The position numbers and the translations under genes were made by a program. A stretch of 64,000 nt of DNA, taken from Struthio camelus (lineage: Eukaryota > Chordata > Aves > Struthioniformes > Struthionidae). Each line of letters opens with the position of its first letter. Within the stretch, counting starts at the first letter, position 1. The stretch covers positions 5,878,517 to 5,942,516 of the forward strand of contig NC_090956.1 of the NCBI RefSeq assembly GCF_040807025.1, written 5' to 3'. A model generated the notes under the pieces. It was not told the origin of the DNA and did no database searches. It saw only the letters and a list, made by a program, of their open reading frames with translations. Positions 38,601 through 48,897 of this stretch are shown in pieces.

Positions 38601-39322
38601 GGATTCAGTAACAAACTACAGCCTTCCCTGAGCTTCTTAAAAGCTGGCAAGTCTTTCTCCAGAAAAGTGTTGTCCTTCTCATTATAGCTGCTGTTTTCTA
38701 ATTGTTTACTAAAGCTAAGCATGGATCAATGTTATCATGGAACAGCTGCAGGTGTCAAAATCTCTTTTATCAGTTAGGAGCTATTCTTCAGAAATCAAGA
38801 ATAGGAGCACTTACAAAGGCCAACAAACTGGGACTTTCTCCTGATTTCAATTTAAAAAGCATCAAATAAGAACTTTGTTAGCTTTTTAGTGTCATCACTG
38901 AGATCAAACCAGTGCACAGATAGATAAATAAAACCAGTACACTTATAATCCCTCAAACGCCTTCCTCTGTTCTAAATGCAACAGGGAACTTGAGAACCCC
39001 ATTTTTAGAATAAGGATATGGACAAGGTAAAAACAGTGTATTTTTAAAGCCAGTCTTCAATAGGTTTAGCTACTCTGGCTTTAAAAGGAGCATGCAATAA
39101 TTGTTTTCAGTCACTCCTTTGTTTCTCTTTTTTAAAAAATAGGTTTCTTCATGGAGAGCAAGGCCTAGTGCTTTCCTAAAGAATGTACAAGTTAAAAGCA
39201 AAACAAATCCACTTCTTAAATATATTTTACTTTGAGAAACAGCTCAGACAGTTAACTATAAATGACATTTATCAGAAAATTTACACCAGTATTAAAGCAA
39301 AGATTGTGTGACTCATCTAACA

Positions 39323-39328
39323 TTTAAT
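39323..39328 (-). terminator. BRAT1: Possible BRAT1 polyadenylation signal (ATTAAA)
   Basis: ATTAAA reads on the minus strand about 130 bases past the BRAT1 stop codon (39458-39460). No AATAAA was found closer. It is a common variant hexamer, but chance occurrence is possible. Confidence 0.35.
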
Positions 39329-39457
39329 CCTTTTCTCTATTCAAAGTAGTCCTTCTTTTGAGGCTCTCTCAAGACAGACTTCATGACTAGTAGCAAAAAT
39401 TCTCCTCCAAAAAAAAAAAATGATGTGAAGCACTGCTCCCTTAAAGCAGAGATGTCT

Positions 39458-40189
39458 TTAGTAGCAGTCAGCTTCATTCTCCTCTACGGTGCCCACAGTA
39501 GCAAGGATGTCCTGTAAGAGCGACTGAGGGCTTTTCTCCACGTGGTCACTACTTTTGTTTAGATCATCATGCAGCTCTTCTAGGTCTATTGTTCCCAAAG
39601 CCAGAAGCATGCTCTCTGGATCTTGGAAGTCAATCTCGTTACCACTGCCTGAGGGGAAGTTCTGGGCCAGAGAACCCTGCCTTAGTGTCCTTTGTAACCA
39701 TGCAATGCCATGTCCTGCAGGTGAATCTCCAGTCTCTTGAAAATCCTTCAGGGTGTTACTTGGATAAAAACTAGATCTTAAGGCAAGCAATACATCGCAG
39801 GCTTTCTGACCAACTGGCCTGTCACAGTCACACAAAGAACGAAACAAAAAGCCAAACAGTTTTGCTTGGCAAAATATCTGCAGCGACTCATGCTGACCAA
39901 CGGAACTAGTGAATGCAGATGAGAGAGGAGCATACGGGCATTTAGGACGGCCAAGTCGGCAAAGCGTCTGGACGCAGAAAACTTCAACCAATTCCAAACC
40001 ACCAAGCCTGACTTCCCAGTCTAAGTCGCTCTCTGCGATTTGGATCACTCTAGAGACAAACTGCTCTCTGTCCTGCAGTAGACCTGCGTAGCCTTGTCTC
40101 AGCCACTTGGTGAAGATGCTGATCACAGCCCTCCTAGGAAAGCCCTCCGGATCTGTAGACAAGATTTCTTGAAGCTTTGCTACAGTGTT
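39458..40189 (-). CDS. BRAT1: BRAT1 last coding exon with conserved C-terminal tail
   Basis: This 732-base exon begins [22 protein letters not shown] and encodes the last HEAT-like helices ([33 protein letters not shown]) and an extended tail ending in EADCY. The segment [15 protein letters not shown] is almost identical to the mammalian protein. The penultimate Cys matters because structural work on the human complex places this tail at the INTS11 active site (recalled, not checked). Confidence 0.95.
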   Translation of the reverse strand, partial: NTVAKLQEILSTDPEGFPRRAVISIFTKWLRQGYAGLLQDREQFVSRVIQIAESDLDWEVRLGGLELVEVFCVQTLCRLGRPKCPYAPLSSAFTSSVGQHESLQIFCQAKLFGFLFRSLCDCDRPVGQKACDVLLALRSSFYPSNTLKDFQETGDSPAGHGIAWLQRTLRQGSLAQNFPSGSGNEIDFQDPESMLLALGTIDLEELHDDLNKSSDHVEKSPQSLLQDILATVGTVEENEADCY

Positions 40190-43100
40190 CTAAACACAAA
40201 AAGACAAAGAGAAAACACAAAGAGGGAAAGAACATGTAAAGAAACAAGAATAGCGTAAGTAAAAAAAATCTAGTCCCTTGTCACTGCTGTAGCATCTTAT
40301 TTAAACGGTTGTGAAACCTGACTGCATGAGACTGCAGATGACTTCAAGAAAGTTATAAACAATATAACAGCAAAATGTTATGCAGTTCTGCTTGATTCTG
40401 TCGCTGTGGGCTACACAAAGTTACCATACCTCTTTATTATATTGACTCCCTATGACAGGTGACTCTGCAGCAAAGTAAGTAATGAAGGTCAGGTGTCCTG
40501 CAGTAGTCACAGCACTCGCTCGCACGTAACTCTCTGGGTCCTCAAGAAGATCTTCTGTAAGCCTCGGCACCTCCGAAGAGAGGAGAGTCTGCCTGAACTC
40601 ATCCTGGTCTGTAAACAAGACAGTAGTCCAAAGAAGTGAGGCTTTATTCTCTCAGAACTTGAAGCTGTTTCCAATGCAAACAGTCCTCTGCGTCATACAA
40701 GGACGCCCACTGACTGGAGGAACAGCTGCCAGTGAGCTGAGCTGCTGCAGAGACCAGGCAGCTGCTTTTAAGAGTACAGATGCTCTGTGTCAGGCTCCCT
40801 GGTGACCTCCAGTCAAGCCCTGCTAAACAGCAAAGTTTGGAAAAAAATCCATTTACCGTTATTCTAGGGGCAAGAAAACCTTTCCTTTAGGCAAGCAGGG
40901 ACATGGTTTCAGCCCATCAAACTAACTGTTTTGCTTAAAGGATGAAAAAAAGTCTTCCCTTCTTGATCTCAAGACCCCGGTAAAGAAAACTAGATGTAAC
41001 TGAAGCAGCACCACTGAGAAGGGCGGCTGCGGTGCACTGCTAACACAGCTGAGTGTGCTGGATACTTCCTTTCTGACCTGGATGGAGACAGTGGTAGACA
41101 ACATCCTCCCCTCTTCCAACACAGCAGGGCTACTGTAGAAGAATTAATACAGCCTTAGTGCTGCCTGCTGCAATGCTTGAGCATTGAGGAAAAGTGGAAA
41201 ATCAGTAGTTAATCCAAAGCATGCAAATAAGACCTGCAGCATAGCGCCTCCTAAATCCCAGCCCCCAGCCTGTTCAGAGGAACCAGAATCCACTATAGAG
41301 CAAACAGAGAAAAGGGAAAGGATTATCTGCCATTAAGGATTATTGTCACCTGCTCTGACACATGTTGAAGAACAGTCTCAGTATTTCTCACTTTAATTCA
41401 CTAAAACTGTCATTGAGGAGAACATATACTACTTGCCTGATAAACTCAGATTTCTAAGCTTGTTAATCTTTTAGAAGATTTTGCTCATGATCTGAGAATA
41501 TTTTTTTTCTCTCCAATTACACATCAGAGGATGCTTCACAAGCCCCAGTGACTTTTACAGCATTAAAGGAAATACTCCTCCAATCTGAACCATCTTATCT
41601 CTGCACGTACCTCTCAAGCCTTTAATCAGGACGGTGAGGAACTCCAGAGAAGAATCTCGTACTTCCCAGCAAGGACTGCACAAACGCTTCTGCAGCACCA
41701 GAAATACATCTGTAAAAGTCAAGTGACAGGCTTGGATGCACATGAAAGGTAACAAGCCTTACCAAAGCAATCACTCTACCACCTCTACATCACTTTATCA
41801 GATGCAATCCCTTTTGTTGCTGCTGTGTGTCCCCCCTGGAGTTCTCCATTGCACTACAGGGACTGCTAAACCCTACATTCAACGTAATTGCAAACAGGTC
41901 AGTTGTAAGTCCTCCAAGTGGGAAAGGTAGGTGAGAGGAGGTTTCATACATGCTGCAAGCTGCTGTTTGTCCCAGCTTGAAAAGTTTTGTTACCTTGCAG
42001 AATCTTCTTGGTTTGCCACTGGCTGTTGAAACGGGACATTTCAGGTAAGCACACCAGCCATTTGGATGCAGCTTGAAATGACTTTTTCAGAACCTAAACA
42101 ACATAAAGCACATTTACTTTAATATGAGAAGAAGCATTTTTTGCCTTTACCCTAGATAGAATTTGTTTTATCCTCAAATTACAGAGAAATTCCCAGGAAA
42201 AACAAATATCTGTCCTTATTAGGAAGTAAGCCACAAGCAAATGGTACCTATACAGTATTTCTAGTAAGCTCCTAGAACATGCCTGTTCTTAAGCTAGTAA
42301 TATAAACTCCTGGTTTCTCCAGGTTTTGATTTGCAGTTGTCTTCTGAGCCATTCTGACAAAACAAACAACCCTAGCACCAACTGGATGCTTAAAGGCCAC
42401 ATCACGTTTAATATGTTGGCACTACTCCTAGATGTGATGGCTCCCATCTTTCAAAAGCATCCAATTACTCGCTCACTAACATTTTAGTTATGACCTGCAA
42501 GCCACCCAGAGTCAAAATAATCCTCCTATATATTCTAATGCAAACTGTGTTAAGAAGCAACTATTGTCAGACTGTTTCTCAGAACTACATCCCAGTGGAG
42601 CAAGCTAATACACATGACTGTCCTTGCTCCTATACTTACTGTAGGGTTAGTGTTTGGACTCTCCAGGTATGCCAAAAGGACGTCAAATAAACTTTCTACG
42701 AGCGTGTCACAGCCTGAAACACAGAAAACTGAGAGCTGAAGGTCCAATAGGGAAAGAATGAAAAATTTCAACTGTTGAAATACTGAAAGATACAGGATTA
42801 TAAAACTGCATTTTGGAGGAAAAAGCAGTCCTGAAAGCAAGGGAGAAACATCCATCTTCTCAAAACCACTAATCCAAACTTTTTTTAGTTACAGCATCAC
42901 CTGCCCTATCTTATCAACAGAAATTAGGGCTAACCAACACAGTAGGAGGAATTGAAAAATGAACAAATTTCAGAAACGGAAGCAGTAGTCTTTGCTCAGA
43001 AACTTCAGTGAGAAGGTGGGATGGAAAATTCTGCAATCACATAATGGTCAAGTATTTCCAAAATCTAAAAAAAAAATTAAAGCACAAAGATTAACTCACC

Positions 43101-46100
43101 CTTCCGCTCTGAGAGCACAGCCAGGACATCAAGAGCTGACCTCTGTACTCTGAAGCAAACAATCAAGATTTGGCTTATCTTGCTTCCCAGAGGATAAGCT
43201 GGAATTAGGAGGCCATTACAGAATTGTAATATTGTTATGAGAGAGCGTAGCAAAGATGTATAGGGTAAATCCACTGGCAAATGCATCTAATGGAAGGAAA
43301 AAAAGCAAGTTTCCAACAAACGTCTCAAACGTGCATCAAGACCAGGAGTTTTTGGTCAGGACTTGGGCAAAAACTGCAATTTCTAGTGTGCCCTTTCTTA
43401 TCAGGCCACAAGGGTGATAGCTATGAACAAATTATCTTCCTCTTTCCCAGAGAACTATGGCACAGATGGAAGATGGTTCCTACCACTGCTTGGGAAAGCA
43501 GTGCAATTTGTTTTTCGGAGGATCGATATTTGCAGGAGAGGTAGGGTATGGGTAATTAAGCTTGTGAAGGTGGATTTGAAACTAAATGCAGTCCTTCTTT
43601 ACAAGCCTCAGTATTCTTCTGTTCTCTTATTTGGAGTCTAGCGTGCTAGATTTCTTTAACATAGGGAAGCCCCCCACTGTCATCCCTTCTCCATGTTCTG
43701 TAAAGTTCTACTGCGCAAGTTTGCAACCAATCTTAATGCTGTCTTTCAAGGACCAGTCTCATCCCTGGGCTTTTATCTTCTCTGAATGTTACCAGAGACA
43801 GCAGCTCCTCCAGATGACCAAGAGTCTGACACAGGAGACTAGCACAAGATGACCTGGAGGACAGAACGCTTTCAACAGTGGCAGGATCTGTGACAGACTC
43901 ATCCAGCAAACCTGGTGGAATGAAGGAGAGAAGAGGTCAGGTTGCTATTTAGTGAATACAAAGGACAGTGATTTTAAAATATGTAAGTTAATCAAGAGTT
44001 TGACAGATGTAATTGGAATGACATCCCTTCAAATGTAATTCTCAATCAGCAGGACGCTGAACTTCACCAAAAACACTGGTACTGCCAACAACTCCTTCTA
44101 CTCTTCCTCCTCCACCAGACACTAAAAACCCTGGCAAGCAGAATAGTCTCTAGCTTTTCTATCACCACTGTACCTGCATATTCCAGGGGCTGGGAGGCTG
44201 CTCTTAAAATACAGTCCATTGGCTGAAGCAGAACAGTCAGTGCCTGAATCCTCACATTTTGTGGGCTTCAAAGGAAGAAACAGCAGTCAAAAACAAAACA
44301 AAAAACCCTTCAATTCTTTCTCAAGCCATGTGCCCCCAATGTTGATCAGAAGAACAGCATTTTTCACCTAAGCTTCTAACCAAGCCAGCAACCGGCAGAA
44401 GAGCAACAAAAGTAACCAGGATTCAAGCCTTCTTCCAAGCTTCTTGGCTAAACCAAGAGCAGAGGAGAAATGGCTGTGGAACTTATAAGCAGCCTCAGCA
44501 AGAAATGCAAGTAACAGAGATAGTGGGATCTTGGGTGCAAAGGTGTTTTTTTTTTTTTTTTCAAAAGGGAGGCATTTCTTCTCAACCAAACAGTACCCTT
44601 ATAGCTTAAGACTCAGGCGTTACTTCACCTGTAAATCAGTATCTGCATGTGCAATATTACTTTAACACCTGAGGATTTCTTCGTGCTTTTTCTACCATCT
44701 AAATGGGAATTATGGAGAAGATGCAGGCAGACTTCTCAGAGGTGCACAGTGATAACATGAAAAGCAATGGTCGTAAGTTGCAACAGGGTAGATTCCAACT
44801 GGTATAGAGAAAACATTTTTCTTACAGAGAGTGGTTAAGTGCTGGAGGCTGCCCAGAGAAGTTACGGAATCCCCATTCTTGGGGATATTTAAACCTTGAC
44901 TGGTGAGGGCCCTGAGCAACCTGACCTACCTTTGAAGTTAGCCTTGCACCGAGCAGGAGGCTGAATTAGATCACCGCTACTGGTCCCTTCTAACCCAAAT
45001 TATTCTTTGACTGTTGGCAGGGGTCCCCACATGGCAAATTTCTGCCGGAGAGCACTTCAAGTTTGTACACTAGTCAATGGTTTTGTGAAAGAAAACTGAA
45101 CAGAGAGAACAATGAATTTGACAGGCAGTCAAACTGTGTCCACCTAGTCATTATAAAGTTAAAGTAGTCTGCTATTTCTGCCCGACAGACTGGCTGGCTC
45201 TAGATAAGAGGCAAGCGTGTACCTGTAAGCATGACATTGGTTTCTTTGAAATTGTATTATTCTAGCTATCAGTGTCTGAAACTTAGTTAACTGTGGGCAT
45301 GGTCTTGCCAACCACTCTTAGGTGTTAAGGAACGTAGTGAAAAACAGTGAAAACAACAGCTCTCAGAACGGGACTAGACATATCTGCAAAGCGCAAAAAT
45401 TTTACAGCAGCAACACCTACCATTTGTGGAGCCTCAGAATTCCTACTGCCAAGGGACCTGCTTGTACAGGGGTTAAATGTTCCAGAGCAGATGTCACTAA
45501 TGCCCAAAAACTGCCTTCAGTGTCACAAAACACAGGAGATCTAGGAAGAAAGAAGTGTCAACAATATACCCTATAAACACAGAGGCTGGAAAACAGATAT
45601 TTCTCATCACTGGATCCAAGCTCCCAAAAGATCTTCACCTTGCCACGTTAAGCAAAAGATCCGCCAGCATGTGCTGTGCTTGAACAGACTCTTCCGTCAA
45701 AAAGGATTCTACTTGCTTTGCTACACCTAACCAAAGTACTTCGGTCCATGGAGCATGACAACAGCCAAACAAACTAGTTAACAGTTTTAATGACTGCTTG
45801 ATTCGAGAGACAGAGCTGGACTGAAGGGAATCTTCTATACGCTTTATAATCATTTGGGCACACACTGGCCAGTCACAATCCTTTGCACTGAGAGGTTTAG
45901 TCATTTCAGACTCTAGAGAGAAGGTGAGCATGTGCACCAGAAGCCGACTGGCAGCTGAAGCCACAAACAGGCTGGGATCTCCTTGCAGAGTGAAGATCAC
46001 ATCTATGCCTCCTGTGTCAAAACAAAACAAGTCATTGAAGGGGGGGGTGGAGGGAGAGGGGTAAACCCTTTCTATTTTGAGGCAGATGCCTTGTTGCAGT

Positions 46101-48426
46101 CCAACCATATATCACTCTAATTAAAGTATCATTCAGATTTAAATGCCTTTTTTTTTTTTTTTGGCAGTCTCTGCTGCAACTCAAGGTCAGCCTATCCTTA
46201 CCAAAAAGCAGAAGAAGAAAGAAGAATTATTTTCATGTGATACTAGTAACTGAGGAACAGAAGAGGACTTCAATGTAATGTCAGTAGTATCAGAAGAGTT
46301 GAGAGCATGCTCACTGTATATTTATGGGAGGAGCTTGTACTATCTGCAGACATGACTGGTAAGGAAAAAAGGCAACTGCAGCAACAGTACTGCTTTTCTA
46401 TTACATGGCTAGGAGCACGTGTGCTGCACAGGTTAATACCAATTCAGTCTTTTAAGCCCCTCCACACATGGAATCTAAGCCTGGTGTTAGCAGCAGGAAA
46501 ACTTACATACCTGCAAAAGGACAATGGGACTGCAAATGTGAGTGAGCATTAATAGAGAAAACTGAGCCCCTGGTTTGTTTTTCTGAAGTAAAATCATACT
46601 GAAATTAGAATACAGTAGGTTTCTAACAAGCTCTTTTTATCGCAGCTTTTGTAAGATATGCCTTTTCCCCCCTCTGACAGAAACACAAGTTTAGTGTTGA
46701 AGAAAGGGAAACATACAACTAGTTTAACAAAGAAACCTTCTTTCAGAAACTTCAGTTTTTTCACACATTGTTTACTTTTCTCTTAAGTAAAGTAAAATAA
46801 CCACACTGGCATGTGGTCTCCATGCTGTCCATCTCATTTAACATCTCAGCAACAGACTGGAATGGAAGAGACACAAAAGATATCAGGAGCTGCTAGTTCT
46901 GAAAGTACTCACCACCGCTGCAGAGGAAGTGGAGGGCAGGCTGGTGGTGCATCATGTTGCGCACACCCTCCACCCAGCCACTTCGCACGGATGCATCTTC
47001 CCACACCACACTGTTCAGAGACCCGTCTTCGCCAAAGAGCCTGCCCAACAGCTTCTCCTGCTGAGGCCAGAGGAGAACACACAAGTAAACAGTAAGGAAA
47101 GGGCCTTGAGAGGAGTGGAGGGGCTGCTTAGTCATCCCAAGTCAATAACATTGATACTGTAGCAAGGCCTTCTCTTGCCTTGTATAACTAAAGAGGAAAA
47201 CATTCAGAATCCCATACTTAAACTCAACAGCGATACCGTAGTGAGGCCTTCTTTTGCTAAAAGGATAACTACAGGGGAAAATTTTGTTTTTAAGATGCTG
47301 GGGACAATTTAAGTAGACGTCGGTTCCATTAGAGTCCTTTGTCACCTGCACCTCTTCCTCGAAGGCAGCCCTTTGGGTTTTGAGTTTTGTACTGTAAATC
47401 TATGCCACTGAATAAAGCAGGGCTTATAATACTCCCTCATTTTTGCAGGGCATAAATGAGAGATTTCCTGTCAATTTACTACAGAGGAAAAACACCATCT
47501 GTTATTGCAGTTTAAATGCAAGAGATCTGTCTAGGGATGTAATATTCTGCAGTTATGGCTGCGAGATGCTGTTATCCCATATACTGTTTTGAACTGAAAA
47601 CGAGAAGCACCCCACAGCAGCGTTTATAGTGCTGTTGTTACAAAATAAAAGAAGACAGCAGCTTTACGTGAGAACTGAAAAAGAATAGTATGATTATATG
47701 CTGGTAGTAACATACTCCTGTTTGATGATTTCTCTGACGTATGTTATAAATTCTGTAAGCAGAATACATATATTTTTTTCAGGCGTTCTCAAGAAGGAAA
47801 GAGGTGGAAAGAGCCATGTGGCAGCAGGTACCTGACTCACCTGCAAGTGCTGGAAGCAGTCTTCGGAAGCTGCGAGCATCCCTGCTAACCGCAGAGTAAA
47901 GGACAGGATGCTTGGACTCGGCTCCGGTAGCGCCAGCACAGAGGTGATGAGCTCTGTCAGGCAGGGGTTGTCCTGCACCAGCTTCAAGGTAGGCCCTAGC
48001 GACGGGGTGTTGCCCAGGGAGAAAAAAACAGAGAATCAGCACCAAGACTGCCGTCCCTGCTTCACAACCCCCGCCGGGGGGTGGGGATGGGGGTTAACTC
48101 AGCCCTGAGGTGGGGGGGGGGTGTTAACTGATTTAACTACGGCACACGAGTTCAGGCTCGACTGAAGCTTCGTGCCGACCCCACGCACGAAAAAGCTTCC
48201 CCGACCGACCCCAGGTGCGACCGAGGGACCGGCCCCCCGCGGGGGGGCTCCCTGCCCGCTGAACGGCCGCGCGGCCCGGGGCAGGCGGCGGGCCCTCACC
48301 GGCCTCGCTGAGGTCCCCGAACCAGTCGAGCAGCTTCTCCAGGCAGGTGTCGTCGGAGCCGGGCTGCCGGGGGTCGGCCAGGGCGGCGCAGACGCGCGGC
48401 AGCAGCAGGCCGCACTCGCGGGTCAT
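39458..48426 (-). CDS. BRAT1: BRAT1, BRCA1-associated ATM activator 1, twelve coding exons
   Basis: This is a nuclear and cytoplasmic HEAT-repeat scaffold linked to ATM/DNA-PK signalling and, in recent work, to the Integrator subunits INTS9-INTS11; loss in humans causes severe neonatal epilepsy and neurodevelopmental disease. Exons on the minus strand are 48426-48300, 47995-47841, 47060-46913, 46011-45639, 44265-44174, 43911-43793, 43286-43100, 42713-42640, 42093-41994, 41709-41611, 40608-40430 and 40189-39458. Borders are GT-AG and the phases agree, giving 2385 bases, or 794 residues, against 821 in human. Landmarks that match the mammalian protein include [12 protein letters not shown] near the N-terminus, [62 protein letters not shown] and the terminus [16 protein letters not shown]...EADCY. 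The recurrent helical pairs fit HEAT repeats. No signal peptide is seen. It is transcribed divergently from IQCE. One CR1 fragment lies in intron 4. Confidence 0.96.
44700..45012 (+). mobile_element. CR1 LINE 3' fragment in BRAT1 intron 4
   Basis: The sequence follows the 3' end of CR1 retroposons: GGAGGCTGCCCAGAGAAGT, a phrase close to 'gggcctgagcaacctgacct', then 'aggctgaattagatcac', 'GGTCCCTTCTAACCCAAATTATTC' and TTTGA resembling the ATTCTRTGA terminal motif. It is 5'-truncated and diverged, as most CR1 copies are, and has no coding capacity. It lies on the strand opposite to BRAT1 transcription. The left edge is approximate. Confidence 0.88.
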
Positions 48427-48477
48427 GGCGAAGCGGCGGCGGGCGCGGGCGACGAACGAGGCCTCCCACGCCGACAT
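48300..48477 (-). CDS. BRAT1: BRAT1 first coding exon, two in-frame start codons
   Basis: The preferred start is the ATG at 48426-48424, giving [21 protein letters not shown], which lines up with the mammalian N-terminus. A second in-frame ATG lies 51 bases upstream at 48477-48475 and would add 17 residues, [17 protein letters not shown]. Both have a purine at position -3. The donor is GAGGCCG then GTGAGG, phase 1. Confidence 0.9.
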
Positions 48478-48855
48478 GGCCGCGCCGCTCCGTCACCCGG
48501 AGCGACCCGCCGCGACGTACCGGCCGCGAGGCGCGCGCGCGGCCGCAAAGCGCCTGTCGCGAAGCGCGCGGTGGGAGCGGCGTCTCCTGCCGCGCGGTGG
48601 CGCTGGTGCCCCGCGGAAGGGCCGGGATGGGGCCGGGAGGGGGGGGAGCGGCGCACACCCGGCGCGGCCCGGTCGCTGCGCGCATGCGCGCTCACCCTCC
48701 GCTGCCGGCGGGGGGGAGAGGGGGAGAACGGCGCGGCGGGTTGCCATGGCCGCCGCGAGCCGGAAGTGCCGGGCGCGAGGCCGCCGCTGCCCTGAGGCGG
48801 GCGCCGCGGCCCGGGGCGGCCCCGCCGCCCCCTGAGGCCTCCCCGTCGCCTCGCC

Positions 48856-48897
48856 ATGGCCCGGGGGGGCGGCGAGGCGGCTGCCGAGGGGGAGCTG
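48856..48897 (+). CDS. IQCE: IQCE first coding exon
   Basis: The ATG at 48856 has a CGCC context and codes MARGGGEAAAEGEL before a GTAAG donor. The 14 residues are low-complexity and poorly conserved, but they join in phase to the conserved GDDSLSVITYESDAEM of exon 2, so the start is supported by position and splicing and not by similarity. Confidence 0.8.

Larger units (their letters stand above)
25276..39300. other. Intergenic region between AMZ1 promoter and BRAT1 3' end
   Basis: No conserved coding exon was recognised over about 14 kb on either strand. Open frames are below about 150 codons and mostly overlap one another. The region includes homopolymer tracts (T16 followed by G11 at 26371-26397; a C run at about 34917-34929), a 39-bp duplicated segment at 31.1 kb and a CpG-rich patch at 32.16-32.65 kb. 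It may contain AMZ1 regulatory DNA or unannotated non-coding transcripts. Confidence 0.5.

Noticed and set aside
25276-39300. Possible TTYH3 or LFNG exons between AMZ1 and BRAT1, as expected from mammalian order
   Set aside because: No stretch resembling either protein was seen on either strand. TTYH3 is predicted beyond the right edge instead.
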